DNA of 20,132 nt, from NCBI GenBank assembly GCA_021784835.1, contig JAJYHI010000063.1, forward strand, positions 1-20,132, written 5' to 3'. Shown here piece after piece: positions 5,636 through 13,452 of the stretch (its first letter is position 1; each line of letters begins with the position of its first letter). The position numbers were made by a program, and so were the translations under genes. The notes under the pieces are model-generated. The model was not told the origin of the DNA and did no database searches. It saw only the letters and a program-made list of their open reading frames with translations. This DNA comes from a bacterium. Its GTDB lineage: Bacteria; SZUA-79; Acidulodesulfobacterales; Acidulodesulfobacteraceae.

Positions 5636-7324
5636 ATGGCTAAAAAAATTATAGTCGATCCTGTTACGAGAATAGAAGGTCATTTAAGAATCGAAGCTAC
5701 TCTTAACGGCGGCAACGAAATATCCGAAGCCCATTCTTCGGGAACGCTTTTCAGAGGCATAGAACTTATACTTAACGGAAGAGCGCCGGAAGACGCTGGG
5801 CTTTTTGCCCAAAGAATATGCGGCGTTTGCACTTACGCGCACTATGAGGCCGCCACATGGGCGGTGGAAAACGCGCTCGGAATTCATCCGCCGAAAAACG
5901 CAAGAATTGCCAGAAATATACTTAAAGGCGCTCAAATGGTTCAGGACCACCTGGTCCATTTTTATCAGCTTGCGGGCTTAGACTGGGTAGATATAGTATC
6001 CGCGCTTAAAGCCGACCCGAAAAAAACCATGGATTTAGCGTACGCATATACTAAAACGCCTTATAACGCAAGCTTGGCGCGGTTTGAAGAGGTAAAAACA
6101 AGACTCAATAATTTTGTTAAATCCGGTCAGCTCGGGCCGTTTGCCGGCGGCTACTGGGGAAACCCTTCCTATAAACTTCCGCCGGAAGGAAACCTTTTAA
6201 TAGCCTCCCATTATTTGGATAATCTTAATATCTTAAGGATACCCGCACAAATCATAGCTATTCTAGGCGCTAAGGACCCTCACCCGCAAACCTGTGTCGT
6301 AGGCGGAATATCCTCTATTTCGGACATTATTAATCCTCAAAGAATGGACGATATACTATTCAGGATAGGCAAGATTACGGATTTCGTCGATAACGCCTAT
6401 ATCCCCGATTTGCTTACGGCGGCTGAATTTTATAAGGAAGAAGGAATTCAGGGCGTAGGCGGAGGCCTTAAAAATTATCTTTCCTACGGAGCATTCCCGC
6501 AAACCGACGACGAAAGTCCCGACAATTACTATCTTATGAGAGGCGTTATTTTTGACAGGGACATGTCTAAGGTTCATAATTTGGACGAGAAAAAAATAAC
6601 CGAGTTCGTAACTCATTCATGGTATAAATATCCAAACGAAAAAGTGGGGCTCAACCCGTCCGTAGGAGTTACCGAGCCTGATTATACCGGCTTAAATAAG
6701 GACGGAAGCCTTAAAGAAGACGAAAAATACAGCTGGATAAAATCTCCTCGTTATGAAAACAAGGCAATGGAAGTAGGACCTCTTGCAAGAACTTTGGTTG
6801 CATACGCAAAGGGGAATAAAATCATTAAAGCATTAGTGGATTATGTCTTAAAAACGGCGGGACTGCCCGTTACCGCCCTTTTTTCCACTTTAGGAAGAAC
6901 GGCGGCAAGAGGAATAGAAGCAAAATACGTTGCGGACGCATTGGAAGGATGGACTCTGGAACTTATAAAAAATGCGGCGGTAGACCAGTCTAGCTGGACG
7001 AAATACGAAATGCCTTCCAAAGAAATAATGGGAATAGGGCTCGACGAGGCTCCGAGGGGTTCTCTGGGACACTGGGTAAGAATTAAAAACAAACAAATCA
7101 CTCATTATCAAATAGTCGTGCCTACGACATGGAACGCCTCTCCAAGAGATGCGTTTGACAATCCGGGAGCTTATGAGGCTTCCTTAGTCGGAGTTAAGCT
7201 TGCAAATCCGGCCGAACCTCTTGAAATTTTAAGGACCGTCCATTCGTTCGACCCGTGTTTAGCATGCGCGGTGCATATAATCGACCCTAAAACTAACGAA
7301 ATTAAAAAATTTAAAATCTGTTAA
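5636..7324 (+). CDS. hyaB: respiratory [NiFe]-hydrogenase large (catalytic) subunit
   Basis: The 562-residue protein holds the Ni-Fe(CN)2CO site. The N-terminal VDPVTRIEGH (7-16) and the first nickel-binding motif RICGVC (60-65, C62 and C65) are intact, as is the C-terminal motif DPCLACAVH (539-547, C541 and C544). The 15 residues after H547 are the extension expected to be cut off by the endopeptidase once nickel is in place. E-V-G-P-L-A-R, another family signature, is also present. The protein has no signal peptide and should be carried across the membrane with the Tat-bearing small subunit. Length is normal. A GGGGG-containing site about 6 nt before the ATG supports the start. The gene lies 66 bp after the small subunit. 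The nickel ligands themselves appear canonical, in contrast to the altered cluster motif in the partner subunit. Confidence 0.97.
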   Translation: MAKKIIVDPVTRIEGHLRIEATLNGGNEISEAHSSGTLFRGIELILNGRAPEDAGLFAQRICGVCTYAHYEAATWAVENALGIHPPKNARIARNILKGAQMVQDHLVHFYQLAGLDWVDIVSALKADPKKTMDLAYAYTKTPYNASLARFEEVKTRLNNFVKSGQLGPFAGGYWGNPSYKLPPEGNLLIASHYLDNLNILRIPAQIIAILGAKDPHPQTCVVGGISSISDIINPQRMDDILFRIGKITDFVDNAYIPDLLTAAEFYKEEGIQGVGGGLKNYLSYGAFPQTDDESPDNYYLMRGVIFDRDMSKVHNLDEKKITEFVTHSWYKYPNEKVGLNPSVGVTEPDYTGLNKDGSLKEDEKYSWIKSPRYENKAMEVGPLARTLVAYAKGNKIIKALVDYVLKTAGLPVTALFSTLGRTAARGIEAKYVADALEGWTLELIKNAAVDQSSWTKYEMPSKEIMGIGLDEAPRGSLGHWVRIKNKQITHYQIVVPTTWNASPRDAFDNPGAYEASLVGVKLANPAEPLEILRTVHSFDPCLACAVHIIDPKTNEIKKFKIC

Positions 7325-7409
7325 TTTTTTTTATTTCTTAATTTTTTAAAAATTTTGAATCTTGCGATTTTTTACGTGTTTATTTAATTAACTTTAAAAG
7401 GGGTTAATT

Positions 7410-8174
7410 ATGGAAAATAAGGAGAAAAAATACGGCGATATAGAAATGGTGCATAGAATGACCGTTATAAAAAGAATTATACACTGGGTATTTTTTATCG
7501 CTATAATAGGCAACATTATTACCGGTTTTTACATAGCTTATCCGTTTCTTATGTTTGGAAATTCGCCGGTTCAGGCCGATTCGCTTTCTACGGGAGTTTT
7601 AAACTCCGGCGAAACTAATCGGGCGTTTATAATGACATGGATGAGAGATTTTCATTTTATCGGAGCGGTTACGATAGACATCATTTTTATAGTCTGGCTG
7701 TATTTGGCTTTTTTTTCGTGGAAAGAACCTCTTTATAAAAGCTTCATTCCTTTTGGGGACAAAATAGAAGAGGCGTGGAAAATGTTAAAGCATTACTTTA
7801 CTCTTAAAAACAAGCCGGAAACCGGGCGTTATCAGGACCCTTTAAACGCCGTTATATTCACATTATTCCATCTGCTTATTTTACTCCAGATGCTTACCGG
7901 ATTTCAGATGTACGTGGCTTCCTTCACCGGAACCTCGGCGGTAGGCGCGTGGTGGCCGTGGCTTATGCATTTTTCGACGGACTGGACGCTCGCTGTATTC
8001 GGCGGACTTACTGGCGTGACTCTTACGCACCTCTTTATAATGTGGCTCATCATAATATTTATAGTTTATCATATTTACATAGAAGTCTGGCGTTCCGTAA
8101 TGTGGAAGGAGGGAGATATCCTTATACCGTTCGGGGGATACAAATACATGAGAAATAAATCCGAACCGGAATGA
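7410..8174 (+). CDS. hyaC: hydrogenase b-type cytochrome subunit (membrane electron acceptor)
   Basis: This 254-residue membrane protein of the Ni/Fe-hydrogenase cytochrome b family takes electrons from the small subunit and passes them to quinone. Hydrophobic helices lie at about residues 23-45, 82-102, 147-169 and 197-223, with a further amphipathic part. His residues suitable for haem ligation sit in or beside them (H25, H82, H154, H207, H221). The N-terminal I-I-H-W and the late V-Y-H-I-Y-I-E-V-W-R-S segments are typical of the family. The loop between helices 1 and 2 (about 46-78) is periplasmic by analogy with E. coli HyaC. An AAAAGGGG site about 7 nt upstream supports the ATG. It lies 85 bp downstream of the large subunit in the same operon. 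Confidence 0.93.
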   Translation: MENKEKKYGDIEMVHRMTVIKRIIHWVFFIAIIGNIITGFYIAYPFLMFGNSPVQADSLSTGVLNSGETNRAFIMTWMRDFHFIGAVTIDIIFIVWLYLAFFSWKEPLYKSFIPFGDKIEEAWKMLKHYFTLKNKPETGRYQDPLNAVIFTLFHLLILLQMLTGFQMYVASFTGTSAVGAWWPWLMHFSTDWTLAVFGGLTGVTLTHLFIMWLIIIFIVYHIYIEVWRSVMWKEGDILIPFGGYKYMRNKSEPE

Positions 8175-8242
8175 TTTTCATATAACCTTGCGCGCAAAGC
8201 GTGATTCTTTTATATATAATAGGATAATAAACTTACATTCAT

Positions 8243-8731
8243 ATGACTGGAATTATAGGAATAGGCAACCTGATATTAAAAGACGAAGGGCTAGGCGTTC
8301 ATTTTATAGATTTATTAAGAAAAAAATATATTTTTGAAGGAGATATAAGATTAATAGACGGAAGCACTCTTGGATACGGGCTTTTAGACGATATATTCGG
8401 CCTTGACGATATTATCGTAGTAGATGCCGTTAAAACAGACGAGGAACCGGGCAGCATATTTAAATTCAATGCGGAAAACCTGCCGGTGAATTTAATGAAA
8501 AAAACGGCGCACGACGTCGAGTTTATCGACGTAATTACAATGTGCGGATTGCAGGGCCATAATCCTAAAATAACTTTTTTTGCAATATCTCCCGAAGACT
8601 GCGCCGGCGTAGGGACAGATATCTCCGAACCTTTAAAAAAAGTTATGCCCTTGCTTGAAAACTTAGTTTTGGAAGAAATAAAACCTCTCGGCATAAACTG
8701 GCTTATAAATCCCGAATACGCCGAACTTTAA
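8243..8731 (+). CDS. hyaD: hydrogenase maturation endopeptidase
   Basis: This 162-residue enzyme of the HyaD/HybD (M52) family removes the C-terminal extension of the large subunit after nickel insertion. It begins with the family pattern GIGNLILKDEGLGVH, in which E15 is a nickel-sensing ligand. D61 (in V-V-D-A-V) and H90 (in T-A-H-D-V) are the other two. The C-terminal part has I-S-P-E-D and a final P-L-x-x-x-x-P-L region as in homologues. It is the fourth gene of the hydrogenase operon, 68 bp after the cytochrome gene, with only a weak ribosome-binding site (AGGATAA, about 14 nt upstream). Its natural substrate is almost certainly the large subunit two genes upstream. Confidence 0.94.
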   Translation: MTGIIGIGNLILKDEGLGVHFIDLLRKKYIFEGDIRLIDGSTLGYGLLDDIFGLDDIIVVDAVKTDEEPGSIFKFNAENLPVNLMKKTAHDVEFIDVITMCGLQGHNPKITFFAISPEDCAGVGTDISEPLKKVMPLLENLVLEEIKPLGINWLINPEYAEL

Positions 8732-8775
8732 AAAATTATAAGCCGTCCCGCGCTAATCGTCATAATCATATCCAT
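8728..8775 (-). other. 15-codon mini-ORF with a strong ribosome-binding site
   Basis: On the minus strand, AAAAAGGAGAG (about 8780-8790) sits 4 nt before an ATG at 8775, followed by 15 codons (M-D-M-I-M-T-I-S-A-G-R-L-I-I-F) and TAA. The stop overlaps the stop of the endopeptidase gene on the other strand. It may be the 5' stub of a lost gene, a short leader peptide or chance. No homology can be claimed. Confidence 0.2.
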
Positions 8776-8835
8776 AAGACTCTCCTTTTTGCAAATGAGC
8801 CGGTAGGGCTTGTTACGTCAATGATTTCAAATCAA

Positions 8836-9116
8836 CTTAACTCCCATCCTTATATGAGGTGAGCATAAATAATTCGGGATTTCAATAAGCCTTTCGGCTA
8901 CAATAACTCCCATCCTATTTAGGAGGGGCAAACCATCAAGTTTTCGAGGAATATTTACAAAAACTTAACTCCCCTCCTTATATGAGGTGAGCATAAATAA
9001 TCGGGATTTCAATAAGCCTTTCGGCTACAATAACCCCATCCTATTTAGGAGGGGCAAACCATCAAGTTTTCGAGGAATATTTACAAGAACTTAACTCCCC
9101 TCCTATTTAGGAGGGG
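8836..9116. repeat. tandem 126-128-bp units built of REP-like palindromes
   Basis: Two near-identical units (8836-8963, 128 bp; 8964-9089, 126 bp) and a truncated third (9090-9116) lie in tandem. Each full unit has a CTCC...GAG palindrome, an AGCC-TTTC-GGCT hairpin and a CCCATCCT...AGGAGGGG palindrome. The two units differ by two single-base deletions and a few substitutions. In the third copy the left half of the first palindrome is joined directly to the right half of the second, giving the perfect stem CCCCTCCT / AGGAGGGG (9097-9104 and 9109-9116), as expected after deletion between similar palindromes. The block separates two convergent operons. Confidence 0.85.
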
Positions 9117-9133
9117 TGGCAGGCGTCAGCCTG
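9097..9133. terminator. double hairpin between convergent hydrogenase and hyp operons
   Basis: The perfect 8-bp stem CCCCTCCT / AGGAGGGG (9097-9116, 4-nt loop) is followed by CAGGC-GTCA-GCCTG (9120-9133). The two stable stems end 37 bp beyond the hypF stop and could stop or protect transcripts from either side. No T-run follows, so this is not a classical intrinsic terminator. The paired-hairpin layout resembles REP elements. Confidence 0.4.
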
Positions 9134-9170
9134 ACGGGGCGGTTATATTGCGGCGGCTATAAAAGTTAGT

Positions 9171-12098
9171 TTATATGACCCCGCCGTAAACCGCCTGACC
9201 TAATGCAATTCCGCCGTCGTTAGTCGGTATTTTTTCGTTAAAGTAAACGCTAAAGCCGTTTTCCTTAAGGATAGCGGCGGCTTTATGCCTCAGCAAGACA
9301 TTCTGAAACACTCCCCCGCTCATACAGACATTTTTGCATCCGGACATTAATGCCGCATCCTTAATAATCATAACAAGAGTATCCATAAACCTGTCTGCAA
9401 TATTTTTGCATATATTGTTATCGCTATATATTGCGTCCATATTTTTACCGATTTTACCGTCCTTCTTTAAACCTTTAAAACCGCCGCTACCAAGAATAAT
9501 TTGAATAATATCCTTAAACATCGGATTATAATCGACCGTAAAAAAATCGTCGCCTTCATTGCGGTTTATAGAATATTTAAAACAGCCGCTTCCGTTCGTT
9601 GAATTTAAATTATCGGGTTTGCCGCTCAAATTTTCTAAATAAACCGCCGCCTCTCCTTCATATGTTATGTCGCCGTTAAATCCGCACAAACACGAAACTG
9701 CGTCGAAAATTCTTCCGCAGGAAGATGTAAGTGGAGAATTTAATCCGGTGCTCCACATTTTAAGAAATATATTAATTTCCTTTTCGGGAAAGCCCGTTAA
9801 ATCGGAAATAATGTTTAAAATATCATCAGATTTAAATTTAATATCCCGGCTATCATATTTATAGATGTATTTAGTGGCGCCGTTGCCGCCGATATGAGAA
9901 ATAACGGCATTTTTTCCTAATAAAACATCGAACAGAATGCCCAGAAGAACCCTTTTAGGCGATTTAACGGCTTTGTCGCCGCCGAGAAGCCTAAATTTTT
10001 TGAAACTTCCGACTCTTTTTAAGTTTTTATAATTGCCTTTGAAGAATTCTCCTCCCCAAAAAGTTTCATCGTCTCCGTAACCGGTTCCGTCAAAAGCGAT
10101 GCCGAAAATCGCTTCGTTTAATTCAAGCCCGTTTTCCGCCATGCAGGAAATAACGTGCGCCCTGTGATGCTGTAAAGGTATGCCCGTTATATTTCTTTCC
10201 TCTGCCGATACTTTGGCCCATTTCGTGTTTTCGTAAGCGGGATGACTGTCGTAAACGATAATATCGGGTTTAAAATTATAAAATTTTTCAAAATCCTCTA
10301 TGTTTTCCTTAAAATTGACAAACCCGGCAACATTCTCCAAGTCGCCGTTATGCTGGCTTAACACGACCGCTCCTCCGTTATCGTTATGGTTACGGTTATC
10401 GTTATGGTTATCTTTTTTATCCGCGCCGGCTTTGCCTCTATCTATTTGCTTCTCCACCGCCTCCCCTTCGCAAATGCTTTCGTCTTCTCCGGCGTAAGCC
10501 AGCGCAAAAGCGTTCTTAAGAAACGCTCCTGACGCAAGAACGTTTCTTTTTAAATTAAAAGGAAGTTTAACCGGTTCTGGAACATAGCCTCTCGAGCGCC
10601 TGACAAAAAAATACGGACAACCCTTTTTGCCTGAATCTTTATTGTTTTTACTTTGAATTTTAATTTTAACATCTTTCGCATCTTCTTTATCTAATTTATC
10701 TTTATCTAATTTATCGGACTCTGTATCGACCTTTACAACTGAATCGTCGCATCTTCTTAAAATATCCCTGTTATGGATTAAAAAACCGTCTGCGATACTT
10801 TTCAGCTTAAAAATAGCCTCTGCGTTGTCTTTTACTATCGGTTCTCCGCCTATGTTTGCCGACGTCGCCACTAAAGGTCCGCCGAAAAGGCTTAATAAAA
10901 TATAATGAAGCGGCGCGTAAGGCAAAAACACCCCTATGTCTTTTAGTCCGCAGTTTACGTAATAAGACAAGTTCCCTTTGTCTTTCAATAAACATATGGG
11001 TCTTTCTTTGGAGTTTAATAAACCTGCCGAAATATCGTCTGTATATGCATATCCGGAAGCCTGTTCGATATCTTTAAACATAACGGCGAAAGGCTTTTTC
11101 GGTCTGTTCTTGCGCTCCCTTAATAATCTCAAGGCATCGTCGTTTGAGGCATCAGCCATTAAATGAAAGCCTCCGATTCCTTTAACGCAGGCTATACCTC
11201 CGTTTCTGATTAAATCTGCTGAAGATTTTAAGTGGTTTAAACTTCTTAATTGCTTTAATTTTAAAACCCCGGTTATATCTTTTGTCCCTTCTTCTATGCC
11301 TCTTGCGCTATTATGAGGATAATTATCTAATTTCGATAGTGCAGAACCGCCTTCTGCCCTTATCTTGCGGATATTTATTTTGTTGTTTATATCAACTTTT
11401 GATATATCCGAACTCAAAATAAATTCGGCTTCCGGACCGCAGGCGAAACATCCGTTAGGTTCGGCATGAAATCTTCTGCTTAAAGGATTTTTATATTCTG
11501 TCAGGCATTCCGGGCACATTATGAATTTATCCATAGCGGTAGAAGCCCTGTCGTACGGCAGTTCTTTAGATATTGTAAATCTTGGGCCGCAGTCCGTGCA
11601 GTTGATAAAAGGATATAAATATCTCCTGTCGGAAGGGTTGAAAAGTTCGTCTAAACATTTGCCGCATATTGCTATATCGGGGGGTATGGTTAAATTTAAT
11701 TTATTGTTTTTATTTGATTTATTAAATTTAACGTTATAGTTCTTACTGACGGTTTTATCGGATTCCTTAATTTCGAAAGTTTTATAAAAAAAATGTCCCT
11801 GCCGGATATAATCGATAAAAACGACGGTTTTATTGTCTATAACGGAAAGGGGAGGCTTTTCAGAATCGGAATCTAAAGATTTTATAAAATTTAACAGGTC
11901 GTTTTCCTTCCCTTCGGCAGAAATTTCTACCCCCTCGTTATTATTTAAAACATAGCCTTTTATTCCGTATTTTTCGGCAAGCCTGTAAACGAAAGGTCTG
12001 AATCCTACGCCCTGAACCATGCCGGATAGTTTAATCTTTGCTCTTTTTATAGGGGTATTATTATTATTTATCGATTTATTATTTATCGGCGAGTCCAT
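9171..12098 (-). CDS. hypF: carbamoyltransferase HypF (cyanide-ligand synthesis), with extra inserts
   Basis: HypF uses carbamoyl phosphate and ATP to load the HypE C-terminal Cys, the first step to the CN ligands. Domains in order: acylphosphatase (about 20-112, with G-M-V-Q-G-V-G-F-R-P-F); two zinc fingers with CxxC pairs (C145/C148, C167/C170, C195/C198, C217/C220); a YrdC/Sua5 domain (about 293-507, with K-G-I-G-G-F-H-L and ATSANIGGEP); and a Kae1-like domain (from about 515, with L-Q-H-H-R-A-H at 642-648, F-D-G-T-G-Y-G, and near the end M-S-G-G-V-F-Q-N and N-D-G-G-I-A-L-G). At 975 residues it is well above the usual 740-820. The excess is in Lys/Asp/Asn-rich inserts near 225-290, 456-495 and 545-578, outside the catalytic cores. 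It is the last gene of the hypCDEF set, 209 bp after hypE. Confidence 0.96.
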   Translation of the reverse strand: MDSPINNKSINNNNTPIKRAKIKLSGMVQGVGFRPFVYRLAEKYGIKGYVLNNNEGVEISAEGKENDLLNFIKSLDSDSEKPPLSVIDNKTVVFIDYIRQGHFFYKTFEIKESDKTVSKNYNVKFNKSNKNNKLNLTIPPDIAICGKCLDELFNPSDRRYLYPFINCTDCGPRFTISKELPYDRASTAMDKFIMCPECLTEYKNPLSRRFHAEPNGCFACGPEAEFILSSDISKVDINNKINIRKIRAEGGSALSKLDNYPHNSARGIEEGTKDITGVLKLKQLRSLNHLKSSADLIRNGGIACVKGIGGFHLMADASNDDALRLLRERKNRPKKPFAVMFKDIEQASGYAYTDDISAGLLNSKERPICLLKDKGNLSYYVNCGLKDIGVFLPYAPLHYILLSLFGGPLVATSANIGGEPIVKDNAEAIFKLKSIADGFLIHNRDILRRCDDSVVKVDTESDKLDKDKLDKEDAKDVKIKIQSKNNKDSGKKGCPYFFVRRSRGYVPEPVKLPFNLKRNVLASGAFLKNAFALAYAGEDESICEGEAVEKQIDRGKAGADKKDNHNDNRNHNDNGGAVVLSQHNGDLENVAGFVNFKENIEDFEKFYNFKPDIIVYDSHPAYENTKWAKVSAEERNITGIPLQHHRAHVISCMAENGLELNEAIFGIAFDGTGYGDDETFWGGEFFKGNYKNLKRVGSFKKFRLLGGDKAVKSPKRVLLGILFDVLLGKNAVISHIGGNGATKYIYKYDSRDIKFKSDDILNIISDLTGFPEKEINIFLKMWSTGLNSPLTSSCGRIFDAVSCLCGFNGDITYEGEAAVYLENLSGKPDNLNSTNGSGCFKYSINRNEGDDFFTVDYNPMFKDIIQIILGSGGFKGLKKDGKIGKNMDAIYSDNNICKNIADRFMDTLVMIIKDAALMSGCKNVCMSGGVFQNVLLRHKAAAILKENGFSVYFNEKIPTNDGGIALGQAVYGGVI
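10379..10412. repeat. 18-bp tandem repeat within hypF
   Basis: Nearly two copies of an 18-bp unit (TTATCGTTATGGTTACGG, then 16 of 18 bases) encode an N-H-N-D-N-R-N-H-N-D-N stretch on the minus strand. Since 18 is a multiple of three, copy change would not shift the frame. It lies in an insert between the YrdC-like and Kae1-like parts. Confidence 0.75.
10686..10715. repeat. 15-bp tandem repeat within hypF
   Basis: Two exact copies of TTTATCTAATTTATC (10686-10700 and 10701-10715) encode D-K-L-D-K twice on the minus strand, in the second hydrophilic insert of HypF. The unit length keeps the frame. Confidence 0.8.
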
Positions 12099-12160
12099 TT
12101 TTTTCGGTTCCGCATAACTTATAACTTAATAATTTTAGGATTAAAGATTAGGCTTCAAAG

Positions 12161-12188
12161 ATTAGATATTAGATATTAGATATTAAAT
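12161..12188. repeat. heptanucleotide tandem repeat upstream of hypF
   Basis: Three exact copies of ATTAGAT (12161-12181) and a fourth with one change (ATTAAAT, 12182-12188) lie 63-90 bp upstream of the hypF start, in the 209-bp gap after hypE. Seven-base units are not multiples of three or of a helical turn, so copy change would alter promoter geometry if one is here. No clear promoter boxes were found. Confidence 0.65.
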
Positions 12189-12307
12189 ATTACCTTAAAA
12201 AAATATTTAATAAATTCCGGTATCCGGTCGCTGCGCCCGCAACGGCATTATTAAAGCATTCCTGCAATTAATATATAAAAATTTCTACATCGGGTTCCAT
12301 GCTTGTT

Positions 12308-13432
12308 TTAGCAGATTCTCGGCAATAGCTCGCCGGAGGAATAATCAAGAAGTCTGTCGACTCCGTAAATCCCTTTTAAAATAACTTTATTAATTTTGCC
12401 GCCTGCCTCTGCCGTTCCTATTATATTTGCATTTTTTCCAAGCGGATGCGACTTAAGAATGTCAAGCGCTCTCCGTGCAAATTCCGATTTTACGGCAAAT
12501 ACTGCCCTGCCCTCGCATGCAAGCTGATACGGCTCGAAACCGAGCAGTTCGCAAAAACCTTTTACCGGGCCGCTTACGGGAATTTTATCTTCTTCGACAC
12601 AAATATCGACGCCCGCCGCTACGGTCCATTCGTTAAGAACTGCTGCTAATCCGCCCCTCGTAGCGTCCCTTATCGCGCTGACCTTTATACCGTCCGCTAA
12701 TAAGGCGGCTATCATATCCCACAAAGAAGCGCAGTCGCTTTCTATTTCCACGTCCATTTCTATACCTTCCCTCTGAGACATAATAGCCGCCCCGTGGTCG
12801 CCTACATTGCCGGATACGATAATTATATCTCCCGCCGTTATATTATAAACCGAAAGGCCGTCGTATAAAATCTCCCCTATTCCGCTCGTGTTTATAAATA
12901 TTCCGTCCGCTTTTCCTGCGGGAACCACCTTTGTATCTCCGGTTACCACTCTGACGCCGGTTTTATCCGCCTCTTCAGAAATGCTGTTTATAATCTTTCT
13001 TAAATCCCCGGAGGCAAATCCTTCTTCTATTATCAGTCCAAGACTCAAAAACAGCGGCTTGGCTCCCATAACCGAAAGGTCATTCACCGTTCCTGCTACG
13101 GATAATTTCCCTATATCGCCGCCTTTAAAAAAAATGGGGCTGACTGTAAAAGAGTCGGTAGTAAAAGCAATTTTTTGCGGAGATTTCAAAACCGCGGCAT
13201 CTTCCAATAATTTTATTTTTTGGTTTTGCTCCGTCATATCCGTCTTCGGTATATCTGTCGCAATACCCCCGCCTTTATGCCGGCCGTTACCGTTATTCAA
13301 TTCGTAAAAGTAACCGTTTCCGGCGTCCTGCCCGTAAAGTCCGTTAAATATAATACCGCCTATCAAATCGGAAGTTTCTTTGCCTCCTCCGCCGTGCGAA
13401 AGCAATATTCCGTCAAATTTTTTTTTATTCAT
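12308..13432 (-). CDS. hypE: HypE, thiocarbamate dehydratase forming the cyanide ligand donor
   Basis: HypE accepts a carbamoyl group from HypF on its C-terminal Cys and dehydrates it with ATP to a thiocyanate, which is passed to the HypC-HypD iron centre. This 374-residue protein ends with the required PRIC motif (C374). The AIR-synthase-like fold is recognisable by S-H-G-G-G-G-K near the start, F-T-T-D-S-F-T-V-S-P, the V-N-D-L-S-V-M-G-A-K-P segment and R-D-A-T-R-G-G-L. About 35 extra Gly/Asn/Lys-rich residues separate S-H-G-G-G-G-K and L-E-D-A-A-V-L. The ATG has no Shine-Dalgarno sequence and lies 20 bp after the hypD stop, so translation may depend on coupling. Confidence 0.97.
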   Translation of the reverse strand: MNKKKFDGILLSHGGGGKETSDLIGGIIFNGLYGQDAGNGYFYELNNGNGRHKGGGIATDIPKTDMTEQNQKIKLLEDAAVLKSPQKIAFTTDSFTVSPIFFKGGDIGKLSVAGTVNDLSVMGAKPLFLSLGLIIEEGFASGDLRKIINSISEEADKTGVRVVTGDTKVVPAGKADGIFINTSGIGEILYDGLSVYNITAGDIIIVSGNVGDHGAAIMSQREGIEMDVEIESDCASLWDMIAALLADGIKVSAIRDATRGGLAAVLNEWTVAAGVDICVEEDKIPVSGPVKGFCELLGFEPYQLACEGRAVFAVKSEFARRALDILKSHPLGKNANIIGTAEAGGKINKVILKGIYGVDRLLDYSSGELLPRIC

Positions 13433-13452
13433 TTTAATTTAAAATTAATTGT

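Noticed and set aside
8299..8694. 131-codon minus-strand ORF inside the endopeptidase gene
   Set aside because: Complete antisense overlap with a gene that carries all family motifs; nothing coding-like in the reverse frame.
8836..9116. Tandem repeats resembling a CRISPR array
   Set aside because: The 126-128-bp period is identical throughout, with no unique spacers, and the units consist of palindromes. No cas genes are present.
12888..13307. 139-codon plus-strand ORF inside hypE
   Set aside because: Antisense shadow of hypE with Pro/Ser/Ile-rich composition and no ribosome-binding site.
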